From Engraulis encrasicolus (lineage: Eukaryota > Chordata > Actinopteri > Clupeiformes > Engraulidae): a DNA stretch of 64,000 nt. Below, piece by piece: positions 11,623 through 23,744 of this stretch. Position numbers and translations under genes: made by a program. The stretch covers positions 40,629,359 to 40,693,358 of the forward strand of contig NC_085868.1 in assembly GCF_034702125.1 (NCBI RefSeq), read 5' to 3'. A model generated the notes under the pieces. It was not told where the DNA came from, ran no database searches, and saw nothing but the letters and a program-made list of their open reading frames with translations. Position 1 is the first letter of the stretch. Each line of letters starts with the position of its first letter.

Positions 11623-14600
11623 TTACACCAGTTGATTCACACCTGAAAAACAAAATACATAACAAGATTTATATCATCATGCTTGGATAACAGCCATGCT
11701 CAAGCTCTCTTTCCAGCTTGTCATACCAATAGTTTACAGGCAGACTGCTATGATGAGTGAGTAATTCTTGAGGAGTTACTGCATGTTGAAAAAATGGATT
11801 TGCTGGATTTACAAGAACACACTTCAGTTTTCAGTGATGTACGGTGGAAAAGAAACTAGGGATGCACCAATACCACTTTTTTGAAAACTGATACAAGTAC
11901 GAGTACATTAATTTTGTGTACATGCCAATACCGAGTACCGATACCAATACCTTTTACCACCAAAATACAATGAAAATAAATGCATTGCCTTGTTTTTTTC
12001 CACCTGTGATATTTTTAATGTCCATTTCCATGTAGATTTAAATGTTAGTAAATGTATGAGGTGGCACTTTTTTCCATTATTCTTTCAAGTCCACAGAACG
12101 TGACAAGATTTTCCATTGTTTTGTGTAACAGCAGTATCGCTCCTGGTATCGGCAGTTGCTTGACGAGTACGAGTATGAGTATAATGTACCGGTATCGGTA
12201 ATCGGTAATAACCAGTATCGGTACATCCCTAAAAGAAACCATTCTATTTAAGAGTACACGGGCTTAAACATGGCTACTATTAAAAGGATAAACTACAGTG
12301 TACATGTTTCAATAATCACCAATGCAGGTGATGTTGCCCACCAAAACGGTCTTCAAGCTGAAATAATCTGACTTACCGTCACCACTCCAACGGTAAATTG
12401 TGTTCAATTAAGGTGTCGACAAAGTAGTGCACTGTACTGTAATGTGGTGTTGTTAGTGGCATGTTCATTTGCAGAGTTTGGAATGAAATAACATATATCC
12501 CCTCAAATTAACCCTCTGTGTCTAATGTCTAGTGTGCGTGCGTGCATGCCTGTGTTCATGTGTGTGTGTGTGTCCCAACAATAGAGACGCTTTATTAATC
12601 CAAAGGAAATGAAGGGTGTCAGTCGTACCATGTGAGAACTTGCACTGCTTGAGCGCCTCGCTGAAGCCTTCGCACAGGGTGAGGTCCGACTGGGTGGTGG
12701 CGCAGTCCAGGAACTGCCTGACCTCAAAGTGGCACGGACCTTGCTGAGGTGGCATGGGCCTGGGGGGCTCCTACAACACAACAACAACAACAACAAAAGA
12801 GTAACTCAGTGGTTCCCAAACTTTTTTCTGCTGGTACATCCTTTTGAACCTGAATATTTTTGTGACTTATGACACCAACACCTTATGACACCTTTTGTCC
12901 CTAAATATTGCCATTTTAATGTGAAATTCACAGTTAACACATGTTAATACATGTAATACATGTATTAACTGTACAAGTGAACAGTCTTACTAACATTGGA
13001 ATGGTGATATTCTACGGAACCTAGTACAGGTCCAACCCCAGGTTGGAAACCACTAAGTAACTGTATACAGATGCCAGAAGCAACCAAAGCAACAGAAATT
13101 ATTGTTTCTCTGGAGAGAATCTAAGAAATGAGATTAACATGTCATCCGCTTGACGCCCTTTAACAAAACATTACGGCCCGTCTTTCTGTGAATTCGCAGA
13201 GTGGTGTGTGATAACAACAGATAAAGTCTGCAACACCAATCAGCTCCCGTACACAAAAGGCTGTAAAAAAGGCTGTTAATGTGATGTTTCAAGGCAGAAC
13301 CACACATAGCGTTAACATTACTTTACACTCCCCTTGTAATTATGAACAATGTCCCACAACTATGGGTCTGTGAAAGCTGACAACTGTTCACTAGTTCGTC
13401 CTGAATGCTTGGCAAACAGTAGGTGTACGTTTGGCATGAGAGTTGGACTGCATTCTAGGATGCTTTAAGTGGAGATGCATGGGACCAATAGTAAAATGGA
13501 GGAGTAAGGGGAGGAGGTGGGAACATTCAAGAAGCCTTTGCACGTGACAGGTGAAAGAGCAGGAGGGATTCAATCTTAGGAAAGGAGCGACAACCACCAA
13601 TCGCTCTGTGGGCTTCCTCCCGAACATTGTTTTTAATAAAAACATATGTGCATTGAACTGAAAGAAAACCGTGGTGTATCTTCCATTACCACGTACACTC
13701 CACCAGCCTGGTAACAACACATTCGCAACAACCGAAATACACAATCAGCTTCCTCCTGTAACATTCATTTATGTGAAACAGTCCTCCCAAATAAAAGCAA
13801 ACAAAACAACACAGTTAAAATCCCAGATTGTGTTGGAAAACAAAACAAAAACTCTGCCGTGTCCTTGGAAAGAAAGACAGTGGGATAGACAGTCCGTCAC
13901 CCATCAGCTGACCTGCTCTGATCTGGAAGGTTCTGTTTAGGGTTGGCAGATTAGGCTGGTGTGCACCTCTGACGTGTTTGGCAGGACCGTGTTTGCTTAC
14001 GTGTGCCCCTTGGCATAGTGTATCATCTAATATGGCAACATGTCTTCCGCAGCTAAGGCCTCAACTGGGAGATGTGTAAAAAACACAACAGGTGTTCAAC
14101 TAAAGCATATACTGAACATGGATGGACAAATTCAACTGGTAGGAGTGTGATGGAGTATCTATAGCTAGGAGTTGTGGGTATGCTCTACCGGTCATACCAA
14201 CCAGCTGTCTAGCTTTTCTGTGGTGCATGTTTAGTACCCATAAGACCATTAAGAAGGTGCTACCCAGTGCTACCCAGCGCTGGGTAGCACCTTCTTTATT
14301 TTCCTTTTGCATTAAAATCATTTATGCATCGGCATCAGTGGTGTGCGAGTTCCTCCTTGCTGCTTCATTAGATTGCTTTGTGGAACCAATGCACCCTCCC
14401 GGCTGCAAACATAAAGGCGCGACACCCCTTTGGAGTAAATAGCACCCATAGGACGAAAGGACAGTAGACGTACTGTATGCTCTGGTTGAAGCAGGCCTAC
14501 TGTATAGATAACATCACAAGGTGAAAACGTTCTGAGTAATGCAGCTGTATATTATGTTAAGCTGGTACTGCTTTCTGTAATGACTCAGAGCAAGTTGAGT

Positions 14601-16190
14601 ACAGGGACAGTTGCCACGTGGCAACACTTGGATGCCCTGACCCAAAGGGTATTTTGAGAGGCAGAATACTGACTTGTCAACCCCTCATCAATGCGTTCCC
14701 TGGACACATAAGACACTGAGGACCTCGCACCACCTCAATCACCATCAAGCCACAGTGGTTCTAACTTTGTAGCTTTCTTTGTCATCCCCAACAAATTTGT
14801 CTTCTAGTCCTGTGCAGTGACCCAACACATCATTACGCCTGACGGTATGTCAGAAACTGGTTAGCTTTTTTGGAGGGTTTGCATGCGACATACAGCAAGC
14901 CTATGGGCCTTGTTTTAGTATGGGTACGGTGGACTCACCTGGTATGTGGGTGCTGGTTTTGCCGGCTCTGGGCTGCTGCTGCTGCTGCCACCGCTGAAAG
15001 CTCCAGTGAGGGCACTGCCCATGACGTGGCCCACGGCTGAGCCCACAGCTACCCCGGCTGCGGTAGTGGCCATCTGGGCCATCAGGCCAGGCTGCTTGGG
15101 CTGAGCAGGGGCCGGAGCCAGGGCCGCCGGGGGAGGGGGGGCTGGAGCTGGGGCGTAGGATGGTGCTGGAGCACTGGAGGAGAGGAAGAGAGTAAACACA
15201 CACACACACAACTGAAAATCATAGAGGTTGGTTTGGGCTGGAGGGTTTCTGGTGTAAAGTAGCATTGAGGAATTTTGAGTGGAACTACTTAGTGTTACTT
15301 TAAGTGAGTTCCTAGTGGTGTGTCTATCTACATCTCCAAGTGAGATAGGCTAACTAAAGGCGAGTGGCAAGCCTAATGAATTCACAGTCATGTGACGGTT
15401 AACCGCTTGTAATAAGTGGCAATAGCCAGCTCAGATGCATGCTTTCTTGGAAACACACAACTACTTGACACGATTTTAACACCAAAGCCACGGCAGCTCA
15501 AATCCTTTCAGGTAAAGTACAGTTAGTCATTCAGTAAATCATGGCTGTTATGAAACCCTATAATCCCTTATTAGCCATTGTGCCTTTGACAACAATGCTG
15601 CCAAACGCAGTTGACTTTTCCGCCTTGGAAATCTTGGATATCTGGAATTGTATTAATTTAGTTCTAAATTCATGATAAATTAATGATTGAAGTGACGAAG
15701 TGCGTCACTGACACTTCAAACGCTATTTTCTCAAATTACGCATCGGTATCACTAACTACGCCATCAAACAACTGGATTCTAATATTATTTTGACCCAAAA
15801 ACACAAATTATGTTCTTCCATTGATACAATACATTTTTACATCTTATTTTCATGATGATTTAATCCAACACTGTCTTACATCATCACATTGTTATGCTTC
15901 TAGAAAACCAGACAGAATTAAGATCACGGAGACTTTTGGTCGACCTACCCAAAACAGCACCCTGTTTTAGTTTGAAACCAGCAAACTAGTCTAGTTTAAT
16001 TTGCCATGGTCAAGATCAGTTAGTAACGACCGGTTATTCTACTAGAATGGTGCGAACTCAACGTTAGCAAGTAACCATAGCTAGAACTAGTGTTAGCTGC
16101 TAAGATGCTGTTTGATGTGGAAAAGGACACAACCAAAACATACCTGGCAGGTGCTGAAGAGCGACCGACACTGCGACCTCCTCTTGCCAT
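11623..16190 (-). CDS. chchd10: CHCHD10, twin CX9C mitochondrial intermembrane-space protein, complete, four exons
   Basis: Exons on the minus strand are 16190-16144 (ATG at 16190), 15173-14939, 12770-12629 and 11642-11623 (stop TAA 11625-11623). They total 444 bases, 147 aa; human CHCHD10 is 142 aa with the same four-exon plan. The N terminus ([12 protein letters not shown]) is basic, then comes a Pro/Ala-rich stretch (17-44), then the hallmark helix [16 protein letters not shown] at 45-60 continuing to [11 protein letters not shown], a serine run, and a CHCH domain with cysteines 107/117/127/137 in two CX9C motifs. Known family role: intermembrane-space protein of the MICOS/cristae region, imported through Mia40; human mutations cause motor neuron disease and myopathy, several in the hydrophobic helix, which is unchanged here (the serine equivalent to human S59 is residue 61). 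CHCHD2 is the alternative, but helix sequence, [11 protein letters not shown] and synteny with ddt and mmp11 favour CHCHD10. Confidence 0.95.
11857..12231. mobile_element. hAT non-autonomous element in chchd10 intron 3
   Basis: Termini TAGGGATGCACCAATACC and CGGTACATCCCTA; exact 8-bp duplication AAAGAAAC at 11849-11856 and 12232-12239. The interior is made of GTATCGGTA-like repeats. Confidence 0.85.
12807..13054. mobile_element. hAT non-autonomous element in chchd10 intron 2
   Basis: Termini CAGTGGTTCCCAAACTT and GGTTGGAAACCACT; target duplication GAGTAACT / AAGTAACT matches at seven of eight positions. It lies just 36 bases upstream of exon 3. Confidence 0.75.
13055..14938. other. rest of chchd10 intron 2
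   Basis: No further gene or element is evident apart from a 24-bp palindrome at 14267-14290 with a duplicated arm just before it. Confidence 0.55.
14251..14297. repeat. palindrome with duplicated arm in chchd10 intron 2
   Basis: GTGCTACCCAGCGCTGGGTA and the next four bases form a perfect 24-bp palindrome (14267-14290). GTGCTACCCA is also present directly before it (14257-14266), so arm AAGAAGGTGCTACCCAG can pair with CTGGGTAGCACCTTCTT in an alternative, longer hairpin. Confidence 0.85.
15174..16143. other. chchd10 intron 1
   Basis: AT-rich single-copy-looking sequence. I see no repeat with clear ends and no coding signal. Confidence 0.5.
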
Positions 16191-17170
16191 TGTTACAATG
16201 TACTTCCCGTTATAATACTGATATTAACAGTGAACACTCCACGAATGTAGCGCTGGATAAAGTCAGGTCAAGAAGAAACTGACTGCAACGAAGTAGCCGG
16301 TGAGTGCGTAACAGAGTGACAGCTACACGTGCAAGTGACCTTGCTTGGTCCGGATAGTCTGTTCAGTGCGCAGCCGTAGTTAGTATTTTAAAGGCATTAA
16401 CGGTATGACACAAATGATGCAATTAGATGTTCACAATCGCCTTTCTTTGGGACAAGCTTGCGTATCAGATGTTCTTACTTGAATAATAGCATTCTTTACA
16501 GAAATACAAAGTGCCCAACGCATAATAACAGCTTACATAGGCTAATATATGCCCTTGAAGGGGCAACTTTTCCAGAGAGTTCCATCATCATGGAGTTACT
16601 AAATAGCTAGCTATGTGCCAAACGCAAAGCACCCGACCCAACTCGGCCTAATGATATGGCGGCAAAGGGCCATGTGTTTATGTTTATTAACATAGTTAGG
16701 CCCACATAGGCCTATACGAAATGTATGAAGGTTATGTAAAGGGAGAGTTTTTACAGAACGTTATGACGTGAGAATGAACCTTCAACATTTGTGCGTTTGG
16801 CCGTCATCAAGCATTATTTGCCACTTGATGGCGCCATTGTAACATTCTCTATACGGCTCTGATTCTCACTCTGCTGCCCTATCCAAGTTGACAGGATGGA
16901 GCTGTAGCTAGCATGATAGGCTTCACATTCACATTATCCATGCATTAAAAATCGTTAGGCCTAGTTATACGTACAGTGTTCCTGGAGCAATGTGGGGTTA
17001 TATGCCTTGCTCTTAAGGGCACTTCAGGTATGAGGATGCAAGAAAACATTGCTATTTCCTTTTTACTTCCTCTCGCCCTACAGGTAGTTGGCCATATTTT
17101 AACTTTTATTCAAAGGGCAATTCATATTAGGCTGAATCGGTAATGAAATTAACAGCTTTAACTATATCCC
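16191..17170. other. chchd10 upstream region
   Basis: Must contain the chchd10 promoter and 5' UTR. No TATA box in a convincing position and no coding signal seen. Confidence 0.4.
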
Positions 17171-17527
17171 TTAAAGGTGCATTGTGTAATATTTTTAGTA
17201 GTTAATTTACAGAATTCATCACAAGTGTTAGAACCTAGCCTACCTTTGTAGGCTTACCACCACCATTGATGGATTTTAAGTATTCATTATGACTGGGTAA
17301 ATTGCAGTTTTCATACATGAAAAGGAGATCTGCTCCATGGTCTGCCATTTTGAATGTCCAGAAATAGACATTTTTAGCTGCAAAAATGACTGTACTTTGG
17401 TTATACTAGTAAATATTGGTTTATTATTTAGTAAAGTTTAGAAAAGACCAAATTTAAGCTGCACAGTTTCAATGAGCAGTTGCAATAGCCTACCTACTCT
17501 GGCCACATCTTACACAGTGCACATTTA
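17171..17527. mobile_element. TTAA-target MITE, diverged copy
   Basis: Flanked by TTAA, ends AAAGGTGCATTGTGTAAT and TTACACAGTGCACATTT. Its interior (GAATTCATC, CATTATGACTGG, ATACATGAAAAG, CCATTTTGAAT) matches the copies at 57241 and 59745. Confidence 0.8.
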
Positions 17528-17800
17528 AGCTTTTGACAGAGACAGGCTACTGGATCAAGTCATAATCAAGGCTCTAAATTAACACCCGCAAATCAGCCAA
17601 ATTCTGGTGAATATTCAGTTTGGCTGGTAGAAAATAAAACTTACAAACTACTTTAACCCATTGGTAAGTGTTTGTCTCTGTCCGGATAGTAATATTAACA
17701 TCTAGGCCTAGCCATTTTGGCTGGTGATGAAAAAAAGTTAAACACTATCCAGCAATATTCATTATTTTATGTGAGGGAAATGATTCTGTTTATTCACTAT

Positions 17801-18416
17801 TACAGTATTTCTCAATTGGTTTCGTACATTTCTCGAATCTCTCGCAATTTGCGAAACATAATATTCATTCTCAAAACAGCTTTAACAAATGGCAAAACAC
17901 GGTGGATAACCTGCAAAACCGAGTCTCTTGCTCAAAACCCTTATTTGTCTTTCAAAAACCAAGTTTTTGTGTCAATGAACGTATCAGCGCCAGCAGAATG
18001 GTTAGTCATTGTGTCATAGTGTATGGACAAGCTAGTCAAATCAATTTCTCATGTTGTCAATTGAATAGTACACTCTTGAGGATCTATTCTGAAGCGAAAT
18101 GTTGTTTAGATTGGATGGGAAATGTTGTAAATCAGTTTTATATTACATTGATCAGATAAGATTGAGATAGTTTCATGCATTCAGTGACAAAGCTTTTTGA
18201 GTGATATGACAAAAGCAATTGATAATGTACGAAATTACTGAGAATTGTACACAGCCATGGCATGGTGGACGAGAGCATTTGCTATATGCCGAAAACAATG
18301 AGAAACTGATTTGACCATGTGCACAGGTAACACCAGGAAGTCACAATTGAACAAAGACTTTTGAGAATCATTATTCTGTTGTGAGAAATGTACAAAACCA
18401 ATTGAGAAAAACTGTA
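17801..18416. mobile_element. Tc1/mariner-like non-autonomous element
   Basis: Flanked by TA; ends CAGTATTTCTCAATTGGTTT and AACCAATTGAGAAAAACTG are inverted, with more inverted matches inside (GTACATTTCTC). No intact transposase frame in 616 bases. Confidence 0.75.
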
Positions 18417-18859
18417 AGTGTGCAGAAGGGAACCTATAAATGTCAGCAAAATAATTTGATGCGCCACAGCGTGCTGGCTCTGAGTTATCCTAATATTTTG
18501 TATTAACATTGCAACATAAAAAGAATGTGGATACATTTTCTCATACTGTATTCCACTCGGAATTATGGCTGACGGCATTTTATAATCCATTCACAGAGTT
18601 GTTTTGAGTACCCCATTGAGTTAATCCCAGGGGATATTCTTACAGACAGAGTAACTGCTTATCAATCACTCATGATCGTCCCACGATTTTTGTGTCGGCT
18701 GCCCTCCTACATGCTACAAAGAATATGCTGACAAATCCTGTCCAGATGAGACCAATCAGTTTAACAAGAGAGAGAGAAAAAGAAACATTTTCAGCATGAT
18801 GCGCTCACTCACTTATTGCTTCGTAAGGCTCCAGCTGCTGCAACCTCCTAGCCGACATC

Positions 18860-19303
18860 ACCCTTCCCTCTTCTCTCCTCTCCTCTCCTCAACTCTCCTC
18901 CACTCCACTCCTCTCCTCCTCAACTCTCCTCCACTCCACTCCTCTCCTCTCCTCTCATCTCCTCTCCCCTCTCCTCTCCGCTCCTCTCCTCCCCTCCCTT
19001 CTCCTCAACTCCACTCCTCTCCTCCACTCTCCTCTGCTCAACTCTCCTCCTCTCCTCTCCCCCTCTCTCCTCTGCTCCCCTCTCCTCCCCACTCCTCTCC
19101 TCCCCTCCCCTCCCCTCTCCTCTCCTCTCCTCTCCTCCCCTCCCTTCTCCTCAACTCCACTCCTCTCCTCCACTCTCCTCTGCTCAACTCTCCTCCTCCC
19201 CTCTCCTCTCCTCTCCTCCTCTCTCCTCTGCTCCCCTCTCCTCTCCTCCCCTCTCCTCTCCTCTTCTCCCCTCTCCTCTCCTCTCCTCTCCTCTTCTCCT
19301 CAT
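18860..19303 (+). repeat. 0.4-kb polypyrimidine CTCCT/CTCAACTC minisatellite
   Basis: About 440 bases that are almost entirely C and T, with repeating CTCCTCTC and CTCCTCAACTCTCCTCC units and higher-order duplication (for example TCCTCTGCTCAACTCTCCTC occurs twice). Frames through it translate as serine/proline/leucine repeats and are not genes. Confidence 0.95.
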
Positions 19304-19418
19304 GATCCATCTCAATCCAGCCTAGTTTCCTCCTCACTATCCCTTTATTGTGGTGCAAGGCACATGGGGGTAGATGTAAAGGGGAAGGGGAGATGCTTGG
19401 AAGCCGAAGTTGGGTCGT

Positions 19419-19423
19419 GTGTG

Positions 19424-19499
<76 letters not shown>

Positions 19500-19604
19500 G
19501 GGGGAGGGGGGTGTCAAACAGGGGGGTATCTGGAGGGGTTTGGTGGGGTGTTGAGGATGGGGGGGGTGGGGGGTGGGATGGGATGGGGGTGGGGGTCGTG
19601 AGGG
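19419..19604 (+). repeat. (GT)n followed by a G-run-rich tract
   Basis: A GT run (about 19425-19498) is followed by about 100 bases with many runs of three or more G, a potential quadruplex-forming stretch. Confidence 0.9.
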
Positions 19605-20068
19605 AAACGGGCCAAGAGAGTGATTCATTTCTCCTCGGCAGGCTTTCATGTCCCAGCCCGTGTGCCTCCTAGCAGTCTCTGGGGTCTGCTCGGGGAGAGG
19701 CGTTTATGTGAGGGGTTGAGAGCGGGTGAGGGGGTTGGTGATGGGCGGTGGGCTCCAAACGACGGTCTGGCTTGCATTTGACGAAAGCCTAACCCGACCC
19801 CAGCAGCACCCACCCTCCTCATCCCCACCCTCCCCCGTCCCTCAACATCTACCTACCACCGCCCCACACCCCTCAACATTCACCCTCCACCGCCCCCCAT
19901 TCTTGCCTAAAACAAAAGAAGAAAAGGGGCTGACAGCAGCAGAAAAGGCAGCATTTGCAGGCTACTCTAGTCCACCCGTTCATTCATGCCTATCTGTATC
20001 TCACACGCCACCTCACGCTCTGACACACTTTTATGTCATCAAGAAGCACACTCCTCGCTCTGATTAGT

Positions 20069-20278
20069 CAGTGTTGCCAGATTGGGCGGATGCCCACCCA
20101 ATTGGGCTACTTGGGATGAGTGTCTGCGGGTATAAATTGGTCATTTGGCGTTTTTTTCAGCCGTTTTGGACCCATAGAAGTCAATGTAATTTGTTGAATT
20201 TGGGCGGAATTTAGCGCATTTTGGCGTTTTTTGAGAACCTTTTGGGTGGGATTTGATCAGACACATCTGGCAACACTG
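20069..20278. mobile_element. CAGTGTTGCCAGATTGGGC element, copy 1
   Basis: Inverted ends CAGTGTTGCCAGAT and ATCTGGCAACACTG. Same family as 52247-52434, which has an exact target duplication. Confidence 0.75.
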
Positions 20279-20684
20279 ATTACAGTATTGTAAGCTAATG
20301 CAAGTTCTACACAACCCACAAAAACAACACATCTTGAGAATAATATGAAACTGAGAAATTGCAATGGGGTGCCGCACTGTGGGTTACAAACTGAAACTGA
20401 ACACAGCATTATCAATTTACTGAGGGCAACGACCAAGTCGTAGTGCATTACTAAAGACCCTGTGTTATGTCATAGTATTGTAGTACTATGGTAGTGACTA
20501 TCACAGTGTGCCACTGGAGGTACAGCGTGCATTAAGGGGCTACACCCAGCTCACACTCCCTGTTAGTGTGAACAATCAAATGCTTGGGTGAAGTCTGCCT
20601 GCCTGGCTCTTGCCCGATCTGTAGTTCTGTGCAGCTTCATGAGCTCCACTAGCCTGATAGACCAGCCTAAATGTGAGACTGGAA

Positions 20685-20940
20685 GTGCATTCCAATATGC
20701 GACCTTGCGTCCTCCACTTGTGCTTGTGGCCTCGTACCAGGAAGTAATGTCATGATGACATCACTGGCAACAGCATTATATTTCAATATCTCGCAAAAGC
20801 TCAATTGTTAAGTCATTGCCTCATTTGAAAACTGGATGGTGAAAGAAGAATACTCCCCCAAAAGTTGTTGTGGCTAGGCTGACAGCTGGGTGAGGCCACA
20901 AGCACAAGTGGAGGACGCAAGGTTGCATATTGGAATGCAC
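20685..20940. mobile_element. foldback element with ~50-bp arms
   Basis: Arms GTGCATTCCAATATGCGACC and GGTTGCATATTGGAATGCAC continue through ACTTGTGCTTGTGGCCTC. No frame. Confidence 0.75.
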
Positions 20941-21668
20941 CCTGGATGTCCAGGTGGCGCTGGTTTACTAGGCTAGAGCTCCACTGCTACGCTGTGTGTG
21001 TTGAGCGCCACCAGAGGGCTCCAGAGCTCAAACACACAGAGGTCTGGTAGGAACCAGGCTACGTAGAAGTCTGCTTCACAGTGATAAGGAAGAGATGACA
21101 TCAAAGGTTAAAAAAGCAATGTCGCTATGAACGCTTGGACCTCACAAGTCCCCACGGTAACTTTTTTTTTAACCTATGGCGCTTGGGGCGTAAACAGGTG
21201 CACCATAACGGAACAAGATAAAAGAGCCAGTGACCGTCATATAAACGTTCTTAATGTCTTTATTCATGCAAACAATTAAGTGGCCAGCTGTTTCCCTAAC
21301 ACCCCCTCACACACTTTCATCTTGTCAAGAAGCACACCAAGTTAACCAGACGAATATTGACTCTCATTGCTGCAATCACAATTATGTTAGATAACTTAAG
21401 TTCTATACGCAGCACACACAGAAAAAAACGTATCTTTAATCAGGCCCCGTGGCGGAACATGATTTACAACCAGTGATCTTCATATTAAAGTTCTTAACGT
21501 CTTTATTTATGCACTCGGTGAAGTGTGGTTGTTGCGGTATACAGCTGGCTCTCCCTCCCTCTCTCCCTCCCGTGACCTGCCCTGTTGTTGAGCCACAACA
21601 AAGGCTCCACAGAGGAGCCGAGAAGGAATACAGCATTATTAACCCTCAATTACCTTAAATGAACCCCT

Positions 21669-21670
<2 letters not shown>
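20941..21670. other. intergenic stretch with a diverged direct duplication
   Basis: No gene. Blocks around 21186-21300 and 21426-21560 share AGTTCTTAACGTCTTTATT-like sequence and may be an old tandem duplication. Confidence 0.4.
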
Positions 21671-21671
<1 letters not shown>

Positions 21672-21757
<86 letters not shown>

Positions 21758-21852
21758 AGGGTTGCGTGTCCATGAATATATTTTGCATGCAGGGCAAGAA
21801 GTGATGCAGCATGATGAACCCATAGTTATTTACTTGTCTTGTTGTACGAACC

Positions 21853-21938
<86 letters not shown>
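21672..21938 (+). repeat. two (GT)n microsatellites
   Basis: GT runs at about 21672-21756 and 21857-21938, with about 100 bases of non-repeat sequence between. Confidence 0.95.
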
Positions 21939-21941
<3 letters not shown>

Positions 21942-22184
21942 GGCTGGACTGGTAATCTGGCATACAAGGCATTTTCCCGGTGGGCCGTCCGTCCACATGG
22001 GCCTATAGTTTTGTCTTGTTGTTGTTTTTGTTGTTGTTTTCCGGCCCACCATTTAGATGGGGGAGTTAATATACAGTGCTGTAGACGGTGGACTGAGCTA
22101 GTTATACTATTGTAGAAAAGCAAAGGGTTGCTTGATGGGCTGAAAAAATTCCCCGGTCTGATTTTTTACCCCAGTCCAGTCCTG
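21939..22184. mobile_element. hAT-like element inserted into a GT microsatellite
   Basis: Ends CAGGGCTGGACTGG and CCAGTCCAGTCCTG; GT repeats stand directly on both sides (to 21938 and from 22185), so the target duplication would be TGTGTGTG. A related, degraded copy lies at about 33570-33855. Confidence 0.75.
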
Positions 22185-22482
22185 TGTGTGTGTGTGTATG
22201 TGTGTGTGTGTGTGTGTGTGTCTGTGTGTTGGAGCAGTGTGTGTGTTTTGGGTGGTTAGGTGGGTAATTTTTCATGTGTGCACATTAATTTGTTAAAGTA
22301 CCGTCTCCTCCCATGCAGAAAGGCTCTTTCACACGAATGGAACGTTTGTCTTTGTTGGTGAAGTGCATTCTCATTCTCACACCACTAGAACCATAAACAT
22401 TCCAGACAGCAACCAATGCAATTGGCTGAAAATGAGAGAATTATATTAAGTGCCGCTAAAGAGGGAGAAAAAGACTTTTGAG

Positions 22483-22485
<3 letters not shown>

Positions 22486-22567
<82 letters not shown>
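22486..22567 (+). repeat. (GT)n microsatellite
   Basis: Uninterrupted GT run of about 80 bases. Confidence 0.95.
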
Positions 22568-22568
<1 letters not shown>

Positions 22569-23181
22569 CTGCACTGCATTTTTGTTGAGGCCATTAAAAA
22601 GGCTTAAGGACACAGTTAGATTGGGGTGGCTGGTTAGTGTGGTACTGATTTAAATATGGGTGAACAAAACAATATGTTTGAATCAGTTGCTCAAGCTGTT
22701 ATATCATGTGAAACAGAAAACATACGGTGACTTCAGGCAAAACAGTATGACGTTAGTAGTAAAATATGTTAAAGTTGTTATAAAGTTGTGGATAAATGAA
22801 CTTAAGCAGTAAAGTCTGTGGGATTACCTCACGGATATACGATATGAGAGCTTGATCAGAACCAGCCGTATATGATTTAGATTATTAGGGTATTATCACA
22901 GTTTCAGCTCTTCATCTTTTGCACACTCTTTTTCGCCAACAGACACCTGCCATTCTGCATGAGTGATGGACAAAGTTGCATTCATAAGCAATACATAAGC
23001 CGTATTAATTCAATACCTCATTCAAATAACTCTACTCTACTCTAATAAGCATGTGGTTCAACCGGTGTATCCAATAGCCTACCGGTAATTGCATGAATAC
23101 CATCCAGAGAGCTCAGACCGGTGCCAATTTTATTGTCTTGTCTACAGTATGTCTGAGTTTAGACTGTCTCCCGGGAAAGAG

Positions 23182-23333
23182 AGGAGTCACCGGAGCATCT
23201 TCAGATGTGGAAGTTCACTTGTTTTATTGGGCAAGTGCCAAGACCTAACATTTCAACTGTCAAACCGTTAGTCTTGGCACTTGCCCAATAAAACAAGTAA
23301 ACTTCCACATCTGAAGATGCTCCGGTGACTCCT
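23182..23333. repeat. near-perfect hairpin, 63-bp arms
   Basis: Arms 23182-23244 and 23271-23333 are inverse copies with one mismatch; the 26-base spacer can close a few more pairs (TAAC/GTTA). Outside, TTAGACTGTCTCC is directly repeated at 23159-23171 and 23419-23431. Confidence 0.92.
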
Positions 23334-23744
23334 TTCTGTTCCTGCAACTACTAGTCCTTTCCCATGATGCACCAGATTGTGAAGTGCAGGAGCGCAAAGA
23401 ATATTTCTCTTTTTTACGTTAGACTGTCTCCTATTTAATAACCCACACGCCACAAAAAACCCTCAACAGATAACGCCTCCAACCTATAACGACCCCGTTT
23501 AAATTGAATCCTTAGGCAACACACACGGCCATTATGGAGCACATATCAAGTCAAGTCAAGTCAAGTCAAGTCGAGTCAAGTCGAGTCAATTCAAGTCAAG
23601 TCAAGTCGGGTTTATTGTCAAGTTGAGTCAATTCAAGTCAAGTCGGGTTTATTGTCAATGTCTTTACATGCTCTGGTCATACAAAGAATTGAAATTATGT
23701 TTCTTATCTTCCCATGCAGACATAGACATACTTAAGGTATAGAC

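Noticed and set aside
15015..15265. Upstream extension of the chchd10 exon 2 frame starting beyond 15173
   Set aside because: A proper acceptor (TCCTCCAG) at 15174 and a matching 47-base first exon at 16144-16190 explain the N terminus.
18796..19649. 169-codon Ser/Pro/Leu frame and 203-codon Arg/Glu/Gly frame on opposite strands
   Set aside because: Both run through the CTCCT polypyrimidine tract; composition is dictated by the repeat and there is no splice or start context.
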